This document shows, one piece after another, positions 18,565 to 26,848 of a stretch of 64,000 nucleotides of DNA (its first letter is position 1; each line of letters starts with the position of its first letter). The notes below the pieces were generated by a model that was not told where the DNA came from, made no database searches, and saw only the letters and a program-made list of their open reading frames with translations. Source of the DNA: Lachnospiraceae bacterium (GTDB lineage: Bacteria > Bacillota > Clostridia > Lachnospirales > Lachnospiraceae); contig JAILPS010000014.1 in NCBI GenBank assembly GCA_024699325.1, forward strand, positions 18,043 through 82,042, in the 5' to 3' direction. Both the position numbers and the translations under genes were made by a program.

Positions 18565-19353
18565 CTATTCCTGCTTATTCGCAGCCTCTAACGCGTTAAG
18601 CTCAGCCTTCTTAACCTTCCATGCGGCAATGATGTTGTTTCTAGCTTCGATTGCATCATTGTCTGTGAGGGCAGGAAGACCTTCAAGAGGATACTTAATT
18701 CCCATATTGTCGTATTTGTTTTTGCCCATCGTGTGGTACGGCAGACAATCCAGAGCCTTCACGTTATGGAGGGTGGCAAGAAATTCACCCAGACGCGCCT
18801 GCTCTTCCTTATCCTGTGTATATCCCTGGACGATGACATGTCTTATCCAGACAGGGACCTCCTTCTCGCTGAGGTATCTGGCAAAATCCAGAATGTTTGT
18901 GTTTGGATGGCCGGTGAGCTTAATATGCATGTCATTATCGATTTCCTTGATATCGAGCATGACAAGACTCGTGTACTTAAGAAGCTCGTCCACCTTCTTA
19001 AGGTATGCTGTGTTAGCCCTGTTAAATGTTATGCCGCTGGTGTCCAGGCATGTGTGGATGCCCTTCGCGCGCGCCTTCATGAATAACTCTGTAAGGAAGT
19101 CTATCTGGAACATGGGCTCACCGCCTGTGCAGGTGATACCGCCGTTTGTGTAGAATTCCTTGCCGGAGTCGTATTCGGCTAACAGTTCTTCCGCAGTCAT
19201 CTGCCTGCCTGAATTAGGTCCGCCTATAGCCCAGGTGTCTGGGTTATGACAGTATAGGCATCGCATAGGACAACCCTGGAAGAATACAACATATCTGCGA
19301 CCCGGTCCATCAACAGTTCCAAGTGTTTCTGTTGAATGAATATATCCAACCAT
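18565..19353 (-). CDS. pflA: Pyruvate formate-lyase activating enzyme
   Basis: A 262-residue radical SAM enzyme with the cluster motif CPMRCLYC (CxxxCxxC) in its N-terminal third, the GGEP SAM motif and a TIM-barrel core. It abstracts hydrogen from the radical glycine of pyruvate formate-lyase. It follows the lyase genes on the same strand but after a strong terminator, so its expression may need readthrough or its own weak promoter. In this locus its target glycine sits on a separate 79-residue protein, so the activase must act on that small subunit, alone or docked to the large one. Confidence 0.95.
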   Translation of the reverse strand: MVGYIHSTETLGTVDGPGRRYVVFFQGCPMRCLYCHNPDTWAIGGPNSGRQMTAEELLAEYDSGKEFYTNGGITCTGGEPMFQIDFLTELFMKARAKGIHTCLDTSGITFNRANTAYLKKVDELLKYTSLVMLDIKEIDNDMHIKLTGHPNTNILDFARYLSEKEVPVWIRHVIVQGYTQDKEEQARLGEFLATLHNVKALDCLPYHTMGKNKYDNMGIKYPLEGLPALTDNDAIEARNNIIAAWKVKKAELNALEAANKQE

Positions 19354-19405
19354 AATTATACCTCTAAAATTCTAAAAAATAAACCCTCAAAATTAAACTA
19401 CACTC

Positions 19406-19440
19406 TAAAAAATAACCCCTGCCCGGATAGAGCAGGGGTT
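19406..19440 (-). terminator. Terminator of the split pfl operon
   Basis: AACCCCTGC and GCAGGGGTT form the stem, and the minus-strand 3' side ends in ATTTTTT. Confidence 0.9.
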
Positions 19441-19467
19441 AGTAACGTTACTATCTAAATTCTAGGA

Positions 19468-19707
19468 TTAGAGAGCCTCGTGGAATGTACGAGAAATAAC
19501 GTCGTTCTGCTGCTCCTTGGTTAACTTGATGAAGTTAACAGCGTATCCGCTTACACGGATTGTGAGCTGTGGGTAGTTCTCAGGATGAGCCTGAGCGTCA
19601 AGTAATGTATCTCTGTTGAGTACATTAACGTTAAGATGATAGCCACCTTTCTCAACGTAGCCATCTAATAATCCAACTAAGTTATCAACCTGCTGTGTAC
19701 TTGCCAT
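19468..19707 (-). CDS. Separate glycyl-radical subunit of pyruvate formate-lyase
   Basis: A 79-residue protein that corresponds to the C-terminal domain of pyruvate formate-lyase. It carries [20 protein letters not shown], then the glycyl radical motif [11 protein letters not shown] with Gly54, and ends RTFHEAL. It resembles the stand-alone spare part GrcA/YfiD of enterobacteria. Here, however, the main lyase gene upstream has no copy of this domain, so this protein should be an obligatory subunit and not a rescue factor. AGGAGG precedes the start. The gene is third in the operon after the catalytic subunit and a small cysteine protein. Confidence 0.9.
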   Translation of the reverse strand: MASTQQVDNLVGLLDGYVEKGGYHLNVNVLNRDTLLDAQAHPENYPQLTIRVSGYAVNFIKLTKEQQNDVISRTFHEAL

Positions 19708-19729
19708 GATGATTTACCTCCTAAATTAA

Positions 19730-19948
19730 TCAGTCTTTCTTGAGTTCGTCGTCCATTCCCTGCATAAGTGTAGGTGCTTCACAAGGCATAAGCTTGCTTC
19801 CGCATGTACTGCAGCCAAATGTCTTGACGTCCTTACATGTAGCGTTAGGATCGTTAACATCTAAGTTAACATGTCCGCCACCTTCGCCCATAAGACCATC
19901 TAACATTGAAACAATGTCGTCGATGTTCTGTTCCTTCTTCTGATCCAT
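19730..19948 (-). CDS. Small Cys-bearing partial paralogue of the glycyl-radical domain
   Basis: A 72-residue protein between the two lyase genes, with its own AGGAGG. Residues 9-34 (MLDGLMGEGGGHVNLDVNDP inside this stretch) align by eye with the first part of the neighbouring radical domain. The radical motif RVSGY is absent. In its place is a segment with Cys38, Cys46, Cys49 and Cys56 (C-x7-C-x2-C-x6-C), which could bind zinc or an Fe-S cluster. A role in assembly, protection or radical quenching of the split enzyme is possible, but nothing in the sequence proves it. I do not recognise it as a named family. Confidence 0.75.
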   Translation of the reverse strand: MDQKKEQNIDDIVSMLDGLMGEGGGHVNLDVNDPNATCKDVKTFGCSTCGSKLMPCEAPTLMQGMDDELKKD

Positions 19949-19971
19949 GGTAGACCTCCTAAGGAAATGTC

Positions 19972-19996
19972 TCCGGGGCGCCTAAGCGCCCGCGGA
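19972..19996 (-). other. Intercistronic hairpin in the pfl operon
   Basis: TCCG and GGGCG pair with CGCCC and CGGA, with one bulged base and a 6-nt loop. There is no T run on the minus strand, so it is more likely a processing or mRNA-stability stem than a terminator. Confidence 0.6.
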
Positions 19997-20009
19997 TGTT
20001 GTTAATGAA

Positions 20010-22052
20010 TTATTTTGTAAGATCGATATCAAGGTCTCCAGCGAATACCTTGTCGTCCTTACCAAGAGCACCAGGGATGATTGAGAATGTATTTGAAATA
20101 CCATCCTGAGCATCCTTGAATGGAATCTTAGCTACTGAAGCAAGAGAAGCTACTGCACCGTGTGAATCACGTCCGTGAAGTGGGTTAGCACCAGGAGCGA
20201 ATGGAGCACCGGCCTTACGTCCATCAGGAGTATTACCTGTAGCCTTGCCGTATGTTACGTTAGAAGTGATTGTAAGGATAGATGTTGTAGGAACGCCATC
20301 TCTGTATACATAGTTGCTTCTTACGTAGTTCATGAACATTGTAACGATATCAGCAGCGATTAAGTCAACTCTGTCATCGTTGTTACCATACTTAGGGAAG
20401 TCACCCTCGATCTCGTAGTCAACTGCAAGACCTGTCTCGTCACGGATAACCTTAACCTTAGCATACTTCATAGCTGAAAGTGAGTCAGCTACGATTGAAA
20501 GACCAGCGATACCTGTTGCGAAGTATCTCTTAACAACTCTGTCATGAAGAGCCATCTGAAGTCTCTCATAGCAGTACTTGTCATGCATGTAGTGGATGAT
20601 GTTAAGTGTGTTAACATAAAGAGCTGCCTGCCACTTCATCATATCCTTGAATGCTTCCATAACCTCATCATAGTCAAGGTACTCAGCTGTGATAGGTCTG
20701 TACTTAGGACCAACCTGAACACGTGTCTTCTCATCGATACCACCGTTGATAGCGTAGAGTAAGCACTTAGCAAGGTTAGCTCTGGCTCCGAAGAACTGCA
20801 TCTCCTTACCGATAACCATTGAAGATACGCAGCAAGCGATACCGTAGTCATCGCCGTGATCGTTTCTCATAAGATCATCGTTCTCATACTGGATAGAAGA
20901 TGTGTTTACAGATGTCTTAGCGCAGAACTTCTTCCAACCGATTGGAAGTCTTGTAGACCAGAGAACTGTCATGTTAGGCTCTGGAGCTGCACCGAGGTTG
21001 TTAAGTGTGTTAACGAAACGGAAGCTGTTCTTAGTTACAAGAGTACGTCCGTCTGTACCCATACCACCGAGAGACTCTGTTACCCAAACTGGGTCACCAG
21101 CGAAGATCTGGTTGTACTCTGGAGTACGAGCGAACTTAACGCAACGAAGCTTCATTACGAAGTGATCGATGACCTCCTGAAGATCTGACTCTGTTGCTCT
21201 GCCTTCCTTAAGATCACGCTCAGCGTAGATGTCAAGGAATGTAGATGTACGACCAAGTGACATTGCGGCACCGTTCTGCTCCTTAACTGCTGCTAAGTAA
21301 CCGAAGTATGTAGCCTGAACTGCCTCCTGGAATGTAACTGCTGGCTTAGAAATATCACAGCCATAGATAGCTGCTAACTTCTTTAACTCGCCGAGAGCTC
21401 TGATCTGCTCAGAAATCTCCTCACGGTTTCTGATAACGTCTGGAAGCATTGTGCCTGTTCCGCAGATGTCCTTCTGAACCTTCTTATCCTCGATAAGACG
21501 ATCAACACCGTAAAGAGCAACTCTTCTGTAGTCACCGATGATACGGCCACGGCCATATGCATCAGGAAGACCTGTGATGATGTGGTTTGTACGAGCTACA
21601 CGCATCTCATCTGTGTAAGCATCGAATACACCTGCATTGTGTGTCTTTCTGTGAATTGTGAAGAACTCAACGATCTCAGGATCAACCTCATAACCGTTAT
21701 CTGAGCAAGCCTTCATTGCCATACGGATACCACCGTAAGGCTGCATTGATCTCTTGAAAGGCTTATCTGTCTGGAAACCAACGATCTTCTCAAGATCCTT
21801 GTTTAAATAGCCAGCGCCGTGTGATGTGATTGTAGAAACAACCTTAGTGTCCATATCAAGAACACCGCCTGCTTCTCTCTCCTGCTTTGTAAGCTCCATA
21901 ACCTGAGCCCAAAGTGTCTTAGTTGCCTCTGTAGGACCTGCAAGGAATGAATCATCTCCCTCGTAAGGTGTGTAGTTCTTCTGGATGAACTCTCTTACGT
22001 CGATGGTTCTTTCCCACTTACCGCCTACAAAACCATTCCATTCTTCTCTCAT
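20010..22052 (-). CDS. pflB: Pyruvate formate-lyase catalytic subunit lacking the glycyl-radical domain
   Basis: A 680-residue formate C-acetyltransferase that converts pyruvate and CoA to acetyl-CoA and formate. The paired catalytic cysteines are Cys407-Cys408 in YGIACCVSS, followed by [19 protein letters not shown]. Normal single-chain enzymes have about 740-760 residues; this one stops just after [16 protein letters not shown], exactly at the linker before the radical domain. That missing domain is encoded separately at 19468-19707. The break is not a sequencing frameshift: a stop codon, an intercistronic hairpin and new ribosome sites separate the genes. AGGAGGG precedes ATG22052. Confidence 0.95.
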   Translation of the reverse strand: MREEWNGFVGGKWERTIDVREFIQKNYTPYEGDDSFLAGPTEATKTLWAQVMELTKQEREAGGVLDMDTKVVSTITSHGAGYLNKDLEKIVGFQTDKPFKRSMQPYGGIRMAMKACSDNGYEVDPEIVEFFTIHRKTHNAGVFDAYTDEMRVARTNHIITGLPDAYGRGRIIGDYRRVALYGVDRLIEDKKVQKDICGTGTMLPDVIRNREEISEQIRALGELKKLAAIYGCDISKPAVTFQEAVQATYFGYLAAVKEQNGAAMSLGRTSTFLDIYAERDLKEGRATESDLQEVIDHFVMKLRCVKFARTPEYNQIFAGDPVWVTESLGGMGTDGRTLVTKNSFRFVNTLNNLGAAPEPNMTVLWSTRLPIGWKKFCAKTSVNTSSIQYENDDLMRNDHGDDYGIACCVSSMVIGKEMQFFGARANLAKCLLYAINGGIDEKTRVQVGPKYRPITAEYLDYDEVMEAFKDMMKWQAALYVNTLNIIHYMHDKYCYERLQMALHDRVVKRYFATGIAGLSIVADSLSAMKYAKVKVIRDETGLAVDYEIEGDFPKYGNNDDRVDLIAADIVTMFMNYVRSNYVYRDGVPTTSILTITSNVTYGKATGNTPDGRKAGAPFAPGANPLHGRDSHGAVASLASVAKIPFKDAQDGISNTFSIIPGALGKDDKVFAGDLDIDLTK

Positions 22053-22120
22053 GATATCCCTCCTGGAAATGTAGATTATTATAGTTGAAATGCTTATAGC
22101 ATTTGCGTTCTATTGCATCA

Positions 22121-22149
22121 ATTATCGCATTCAAAATCACCTAAGTCAA
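22121..22149 (-). promoter_or_regulatory. Promoter of the split pfl operon
   Basis: Minus strand: TTGACT (22144-22149), 17 bp, GATAAT (22121-22126). About 70 nt of leader precede the start codon. Confidence 0.75.
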
Positions 22150-22165
22150 CACCTTTTTGCACATT

Positions 22166-22177
22166 ATTGTATACAAT
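22166..22177. promoter_or_regulatory. Palindrome upstream of the pfl promoter
   Basis: ATTGTATACAAT is a perfect 12-bp palindrome about 17 bp upstream of the -35, flanked by TTGCACAT and GTACAA half-matches. It is placed as an activator or repressor site; the TGTATACA core is common in GntR-type operators. Confidence 0.4.
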
Positions 22178-22283
22178 GTACAACGAAAAACACCGCGAAA
22201 ATGAAGCGCGCTTAAACATTCTAAAAATCTTCTAAATAAAGGGCTTTGCGTATGTGAATAATGAATTCTTTGACCGTTGTGGG

Positions 22284-22312
22284 TTGCATTTTGAAAACTA
22301 ATCTGATAGAAT
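22284..22312 (+). promoter_or_regulatory. Promoter of the DUF1858 gene
   Basis: TTGCAT (22284-22289), 17 bp, TAGAAT (22307-22312). Confidence 0.65.
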
Positions 22313-22357
22313 GCAATTCGGCATAGAAACAAGCACAACAACCGGAGGTATATATAT

Positions 22358-22621
22358 ATGGAAATCGAAAAGATACAGGTTGACAAGGACACTCTCATCG
22401 GTGAACTTATGGAGATAGATATAACAACAGCGCCCATCCTCATGTCAATAGGAATGCACTGCATCGGATGCCCGTCATCCCAGATGGAAACCTTGGAGGA
22501 GGCTGCATGGGTTCACGGAATTGATGCTGACGAACTGGTCAACGAAATCAACGCCCACCTTCTCAGAAGATACGAGGAGAAGGTTGCCGCAGCCAAAGAG
22601 GCAGAGGGCAAGACTGAGTAG
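22358..22621 (+). CDS. DUF1858 domain protein
   Basis: An 87-residue protein made of one DUF1858 domain. It has the family pattern of a helical start, then SIGMHCIGCPSSQMETLEEA, where the CxGC pair is the hallmark, then an Asp/Glu/Lys-rich tail. Related domains occur beside hybrid cluster and redox proteins, so a redox or metal role is plausible but unproven. GGAGG precedes the start. It is divergent from the pfl operon and may share its upstream regulatory DNA. Confidence 0.8.
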   Translation: MEIEKIQVDKDTLIGELMEIDITTAPILMSIGMHCIGCPSSQMETLEEAAWVHGIDADELVNEINAHLLRRYEEKVAAAKEAEGKTE

Positions 22622-22644
22622 TTATAAGAAGCTTATGAAGTGCG

Positions 22645-22674
22645 AGGAGCCGGACAGTGTCCGGCTCCTTATTA
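22645..22674. terminator. Terminator between DUF1858 and mecA-like genes
   Basis: AGGAGCCGGA pairs with TCCGGCTCCT around CAGTG, with a T-rich plus-strand tail. The convergent gene ends just beside it. Confidence 0.75.
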
Positions 22675-23451
22675 TTGTCTGAGTTTTTCAAATGCTTTGG
22701 CAGAAAAGATACATTTGCAGTGCTCCGCGACAGACGCCCTAATGGTGGGTGAGGACGGCGCGAAGCGGCCGTAGTCGTTAAGCAGGGCAAAATCCTTCGT
22801 AAACTCCCTCACATCCCTGGGGAAGCGGAAGAGAAGATACATTCTCTTGTCCTCTGTGTTCATGTACAGTGAGGATTTGAGAGGGGCGAAGCGGTCCATG
22901 TTTATGGAGTGGATGGCCTGCATCATGTCCTCGTAGGAGGCAAATATTATGACGGCCTCAGATCCCTTAAACTTCTCAAATGCCAGTCTGCTTGAGGGGT
23001 TTCTCCCCTTAAAAAACAGGTTGGGGTCAGGCTTTATCTCTGTCTCCTCATCCTCCTCGTCAGAAGGGGCACTCTCTAAAACCTCTGGAGAATCCTCCTC
23101 TTCATCATCATCTTCCTCCTCGTCGTCTTCTGCAGTGTCGCCCATGTGCAGGGCGTCAAACATGGACACGGCAAAGGAAGAGAACCTCGGATCCACCTCG
23201 TCGGCCTCCTCGAAGGCCTCCAGGCTTATATACAGGTCGCCGTCTTTAAGGGGAGTGACCTCTATTCTAAGCGGACGGTCCTCGTGGGAGAAGTCGTGAT
23301 ATGTCTCTAATTCCCTTATTATATGAGCCATGAGTTTTCTATAGGCCTGTGTTCCATAGGCAAATGTGTCGGCATTAATATTCATGAGCTCTAATTCATC
23401 TCTTATAAAATATATTCTGTATTCGTAAGCGCTATCTCTCTCTATCTGCAT
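22672..23451 (-). CDS. mecA: MecA-like adaptor protein
   Basis: A 259-residue protein with the MecA layout. An N-terminal domain (about 1-90) of the MKIER...YISYxDL type, here MQIERDSAYEYRIYFIRDEL, is followed by a very acidic linker of Glu/Asp runs (about 105-140). The C-terminal domain has YLLFRFPRDVREF and LNDYGRFAPSSPTIRA. MecA proteins deliver substrates such as ComK to ClpC. The acidic linker is unusually long. The symbol rests on overall pattern; a remote paralogue is possible. Confidence 0.7.
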   Translation of the reverse strand: MQIERDSAYEYRIYFIRDELELMNINADTFAYGTQAYRKLMAHIIRELETYHDFSHEDRPLRIEVTPLKDGDLYISLEAFEEADEVDPRFSSFAVSMFDALHMGDTAEDDEEEDDDEEEDSPEVLESAPSDEEDEETEIKPDPNLFFKGRNPSSRLAFEKFKGSEAVIIFASYEDMMQAIHSINMDRFAPLKSSLYMNTEDKRMYLLFRFPRDVREFTKDFALLNDYGRFAPSSPTIRASVAEHCKCIFSAKAFEKLRQ

Positions 23452-23478
23452 GTGTATGTATCCTCCGGATTACTGCAT

Positions 23479-23508
23479 AGTCTATCACAACGCATGAAAG
23501 AAATGCAA
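23479..23508 (-). promoter_or_regulatory. Promoter of the mecA-like gene
   Basis: Minus strand TTGCAT, 18 bp, TAGACT, ending about 27 bp before the start codon. Confidence 0.5.
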
Positions 23509-23578
23509 GACCTGTAAATAAACTATTTTGGTGTGTCATTTTACCAAAAATTAATGTAAAAAATAGCCAAAATTACAG

Positions 23579-23607
23579 TTAATTTTTGTGCCTTGTTATG
23601 ATATAAT
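23579..23607 (+). promoter_or_regulatory. Promoter of the GGDEF/EAL gene
   Basis: TATAAT (23602-23607) with an extended TG, and a weak TTAATT -35 at 17 bp. Confidence 0.6.
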
Positions 23608-23644
23608 ATACAAAATATGTGGAGGATTGAAAACCGGAGGGATA

Positions 23645-25684
23645 ATGGAAGATTTAATTTACAACGGCAAAAGGTACGCTCAGCAGAGTGAGGAAGTACA
23701 AAAGGCCCTTGAGGAGATAAACATTTACACATTCAACTACTACCACGAGGACAATCTGGTGGTTTTTTCTGATGCGTGCGCGAAGCATTTTGGCATAAAC
23801 CAGTTTTGCTCTAACGCAAACGAGAGCGTGTTCAGAACGCTGGTGTGTGAAGACGACTTAGTGGGCGTAAGAGAACTGCACAACAAGATATTATCAGGAG
23901 TCAACAAGGGCTCAATTGTCATAAGCACAAAACACGGAAGCAAAACGCTTAGAGTCACCATGACGGTGATTGAGAGAAATAAAGAGGGCGAGGCCACTGT
24001 TATGACAGGCATATTAGAGGACGCTGAGGAGGACATGAGAATCGCCGAGATGGTCATGGGCTTAAGCCTTAACTACGAATGCGTCTACTATGTGGATTTT
24101 GTCAAGAATCAGATAGTTCCGTATAGAATGAGCGATGTTATCAATAAGGAATACGGCTCATATTTTAACGCGAGACCTCCCTATGAGAAGGCTATAGCGG
24201 CTTATATTTCCAGAACTGTTGCAGCGGCCGACCGTGAGGAGATGACCGAGGTCACCAGGTTTGAAAACATTCAGGAGAAGCTTCTCGACACAAAAACATT
24301 TGTGCACGATTACACGGTTTCAAGAAACGATAAAACACTCTACTTCAGAATGAAGGTTTTCAAGGTCAACAGCGGTGAGACACTCACCAAATGCATCATG
24401 GGATTTGGCGATGTCAGCAAGGAGAAGCAGAGAGATCTCGAGAGATACGCCTATGTGGACCCTGTGACCGGCGGCGACAACTATAACTTCTTCAAGATTA
24501 AGCTTGCGGATGTGCAGATTCCGGGCTTCTTCGTGCTCATGGACATCCACTCGTTCAAGGTTGTCAACACAGTCTGCGGAATCAGCAGGGGCGATGAGGC
24601 ACTTAGCGGCATCTGGCAGTGCATCAAGAAGGCACTTAGGAAGAATGACCTGGCAGCCCATATCAATGCCGACCACTTCGTCATGTTCCTTCAGGGACCG
24701 ACGGATGAGGAGGTTATATGGCAGTTAAAGGGCCTCACGGAGGAGCTTGCATGGCTTGCCATCAAGAAGAAGCTTCCAAGGCTTGTGCCATACTTTGGAA
24801 TAACCAGATGGAACTCCAACAGAAAGGTTGAGCTGGCATACGGCGAGTCAGCCATTGCCAAACACGAGATTAAGAACAGGAAGGATATCAACTATTATTT
24901 CTTCACCCAGGAGAACAACACGAGGCTCATGGAGGAGAAGAAGATGGAGGACTCCTTCCCGGCAGCCCTCAGAGCACATCAGTTTGAGGTGTGGTACCAG
25001 CCTAAGTATGACACCATGAGCGGTCAGATGGTTGGCGCGGAGGCGCTGTGCAGGTGGAGAAAGATTGACGGAAGTCTGGTATCTCCCGGGGCGTTCATCC
25101 CTCTGTTTGAGCAGAACGGTCTCATAAGACAGCTTGACGAATATATTTTCAGAACAACATGCCAGCAGCAGAAGGCATGGCTTGACGCGGGCAAGAATGT
25201 TAGGCCTGTGTCAGTCAACCTCTCAAGAGCCAGCATTTACTTCCAGAATGTTGTCGAGGAGTACAGCGAGATTGTGAAGGAGATCGGAATTGATCCGTCC
25301 CTCGTGCCGATAGAGATTACAGAGAGCGTGGCCATAGACAACGACGATATCAAGTCCCTCGCAGAGAATTTCTATAAGTCGGGCTTCCCGCTTCACGTGG
25401 ACGATTTCGGAACGGGCTATTCTTCCCTTGTAACGCTAAACATTTTCCACTTTGACACCCTGAAGCTTGACAAGAGCTTAATCGACTACATAGGCAACTA
25501 CGGAGGCGAGAGACTTCTGACTCACACTGTAGCTCTCGCGAAGGAGCTGGGACTAAATGTTGTGGCAGAAGGCGTGGAGAAGGATTATCAGGTTGAGTTT
25601 TTGAAGAACCTTAAGTGCGACAGCATCCAGGGCTTCTACTTCTCAAGACCACTCTCACAGGCAGATTACGAGAAAATGCTTTAA
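23645..25684 (+). CDS. Cyclic-di-GMP phosphodiesterase with degenerate GGDEF and intact EAL domain
   Basis: A 679-residue cytosolic protein: a PAS-like N-terminal region, a GGDEF-like domain (about 260-410) and an EAL domain (about 425-679). The GGDEF loop reads INADHF, so it should not make c-di-GMP and may instead bind GTP or serve as a scaffold. The EAL domain keeps GAEALCRW, NLSRAS, ITES, DDFGTGYSS and AEGVE, so it should hydrolyse c-di-GMP. The start at 23645 is set by GGAGGG immediately before it. It is a single-gene unit. Confidence 0.9.
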   Translation: MEDLIYNGKRYAQQSEEVQKALEEINIYTFNYYHEDNLVVFSDACAKHFGINQFCSNANESVFRTLVCEDDLVGVRELHNKILSGVNKGSIVISTKHGSKTLRVTMTVIERNKEGEATVMTGILEDAEEDMRIAEMVMGLSLNYECVYYVDFVKNQIVPYRMSDVINKEYGSYFNARPPYEKAIAAYISRTVAAADREEMTEVTRFENIQEKLLDTKTFVHDYTVSRNDKTLYFRMKVFKVNSGETLTKCIMGFGDVSKEKQRDLERYAYVDPVTGGDNYNFFKIKLADVQIPGFFVLMDIHSFKVVNTVCGISRGDEALSGIWQCIKKALRKNDLAAHINADHFVMFLQGPTDEEVIWQLKGLTEELAWLAIKKKLPRLVPYFGITRWNSNRKVELAYGESAIAKHEIKNRKDINYYFFTQENNTRLMEEKKMEDSFPAALRAHQFEVWYQPKYDTMSGQMVGAEALCRWRKIDGSLVSPGAFIPLFEQNGLIRQLDEYIFRTTCQQQKAWLDAGKNVRPVSVNLSRASIYFQNVVEEYSEIVKEIGIDPSLVPIEITESVAIDNDDIKSLAENFYKSGFPLHVDDFGTGYSSLVTLNIFHFDTLKLDKSLIDYIGNYGGERLLTHTVALAKELGLNVVAEGVEKDYQVEFLKNLKCDSIQGFYFSRPLSQADYEKML

Positions 25685-25694
25685 TAATTACATC

Positions 25695-25726
25695 ACCGGT
25701 CTGGCATGTCCAGGCCGGTTTTTTTG
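25695..25726 (+). terminator. Terminator after the GGDEF/EAL gene
   Basis: ACCGGTCTGG pairs with CCAGGCCGGT around CATGT, followed by seven T. Confidence 0.92.
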
Positions 25727-25740
25727 TATTGGGGCCTGGT

Positions 25741-25790
25741 TTCACAGTTAGTGAACAGAAATTTTCACTGACAGTAAAATATAGTATAAA
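25741..25790 (+). promoter_or_regulatory. Promoter of the kinase-like gene with two palindromes
   Basis: TTTTCA (25762-25767), 17 bp, TATAAA (25785-25790). TTCACAGTTAGTGAA (25741-25755) is a perfect interrupted palindrome, and a near-copy, TTTTCACTGACAGTAAAA (25762-25779), overlaps the -35. The pair looks like tandem operator sites. Confidence 0.45.
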
Positions 25791-25872
25791 AATCTAAATT
25801 ATTTAATGAAAAACTATTGATATGGAGGAACTTCTATTATAGTATTTAGTTGGAGTTGAGAAGGACTAGAAG

Positions 25873-26607
25873 GTGGTGTCGGGCGCTTGTGCAGACGCCT
25901 GTTTGGAGGAGAATGTGATACGGATCAAGCGGATGTCGGGTGGGAACGATAGCCGTGAGGCTAATTTGCTTAGGACTCTGAACCATCCGGGGATACCCAG
26001 ATTATATGGAATACACAGTGGCATCTTGTATGAATATATGATTATGGAGTATTTTCCGGGGAGAACACTGGGAGAATATGTGAGAAGGGGAAGAAGGTTT
26101 GAGGTCGCAGAGATTGTGGCGATTGGTGTAGCGCTGTGTGGGATTTTGGATCATGTGCACAGCGTTCACGGCCGGAATGTCATTCTTACAGATATCCAAC
26201 CTGACAATCTGGTCTGGCACAGGAATATTCTGAGACTTATAGATCTTGGCGACTACGCCACAGGCGTTGGTAACCATATTGGGAAATTAAGGGGAACGCC
26301 CGGGTTTGTGGCGCCTGAGGTTTATGAGGGAGGAGATATCTGTGAGGCGACAGAGGTTTTTGCCGTGGGGAGAGTTCTGCAGTACCTCCTTACCGGAAGA
26401 ACTGTACACGGAGGGAGTATTTGCGCCGCGCGGCACGGCATACGGCGCAGGGGAGGCGATGACGTATTCGGCTACGTACGGTATTCGTCACTTGTGAGGA
26501 TAGTTACTTCCTGTACATGCGCAGATATAGGCAGGAGACCACAATGTGCTAGGGAGCTTATGGAGAGACTTTTGATGGTTCTTAGGGCTCACTCTCCCGG
26601 AAAATAA
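25873..26607 (+). CDS. Truncated or degenerate Hanks-type protein kinase
   Basis: A 244-residue kinase-like protein starting at GTG; an in-frame stop lies two codons upstream, so it cannot extend further. The strand-3 lysine is probably in VIRIKRM and the alpha-C glutamate in SREANLL. The Gly-rich loop is reduced to VSGACADAC. The catalytic loop reads ILTDIQPDNL: the aspartate and asparagine remain, but HRD histidine and the usual lysine are lost. DFG is DLG, and GTPGFVAPEVY gives the activation segment end. It may be a weak kinase or a pseudokinase. It has no membrane or PASTA part. Frequent GGG and CGG codons differ from neighbouring genes and suggest transfer or decay. Confidence 0.7.
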   Translation: MVSGACADACLEENVIRIKRMSGGNDSREANLLRTLNHPGIPRLYGIHSGILYEYMIMEYFPGRTLGEYVRRGRRFEVAEIVAIGVALCGILDHVHSVHGRNVILTDIQPDNLVWHRNILRLIDLGDYATGVGNHIGKLRGTPGFVAPEVYEGGDICEATEVFAVGRVLQYLLTGRTVHGGSICAARHGIRRRGGDDVFGYVRYSSLVRIVTSCTCADIGRRPQCARELMERLLMVLRAHSPGK

Positions 26608-26767
26608 GGATCTGATTGATACTATGTGCAGCCTCAGGGCAGGCTATAAGATGAGCTGTCAACCCGCGGGGACAGATAGCGTTTAATGGCGACGCACATG
26701 TCAGCCGATCCGGAGGACGGACTGATAGTCATACTGGAATAAAACAATAGGAATTCGGATTTTTGGC
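26608..26767. other. Gene-free stretch after the kinase-like gene
   Basis: No ORF, clear terminator or repeat is seen between the kinase-like stop codon and the next promoter. Confidence 0.5.
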
Positions 26768-26796
26768 TTTTAATGACAGACAGATTATGCTATACT
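26768..26796 (+). promoter_or_regulatory. Promoter of GH18-aroA
   Basis: TATACT (26791-26796) with an extended TGC; the -35 region is weak (TTTTAA at 17 bp). Confidence 0.55.
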
Positions 26797-26807
26797 ATTT
26801 TCCGATG

Positions 26808-26836
26808 CACCCACACTTAGGTGTGGGTGTTTTTTT
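26808..26836 (+). terminator. Terminator-like hairpin inside the GH18 leader
   Basis: CACCCACAC pairs with GTGTGGGTG around TTAG, then seven T. It lies between the promoter and the ribosome site, so it may end upstream transcription, attenuate the operon, or cap the 5' end of the mRNA. Confidence 0.7.
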
Positions 26837-26848
26837 AGGGAGAATGAT

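Noticed and set aside
19468..19707. 79-aa protein as an ordinary spare radical cofactor (GrcA)
   Set aside because: The neighbouring lyase gene lacks this domain entirely, so the protein is better read as a required subunit at this locus.
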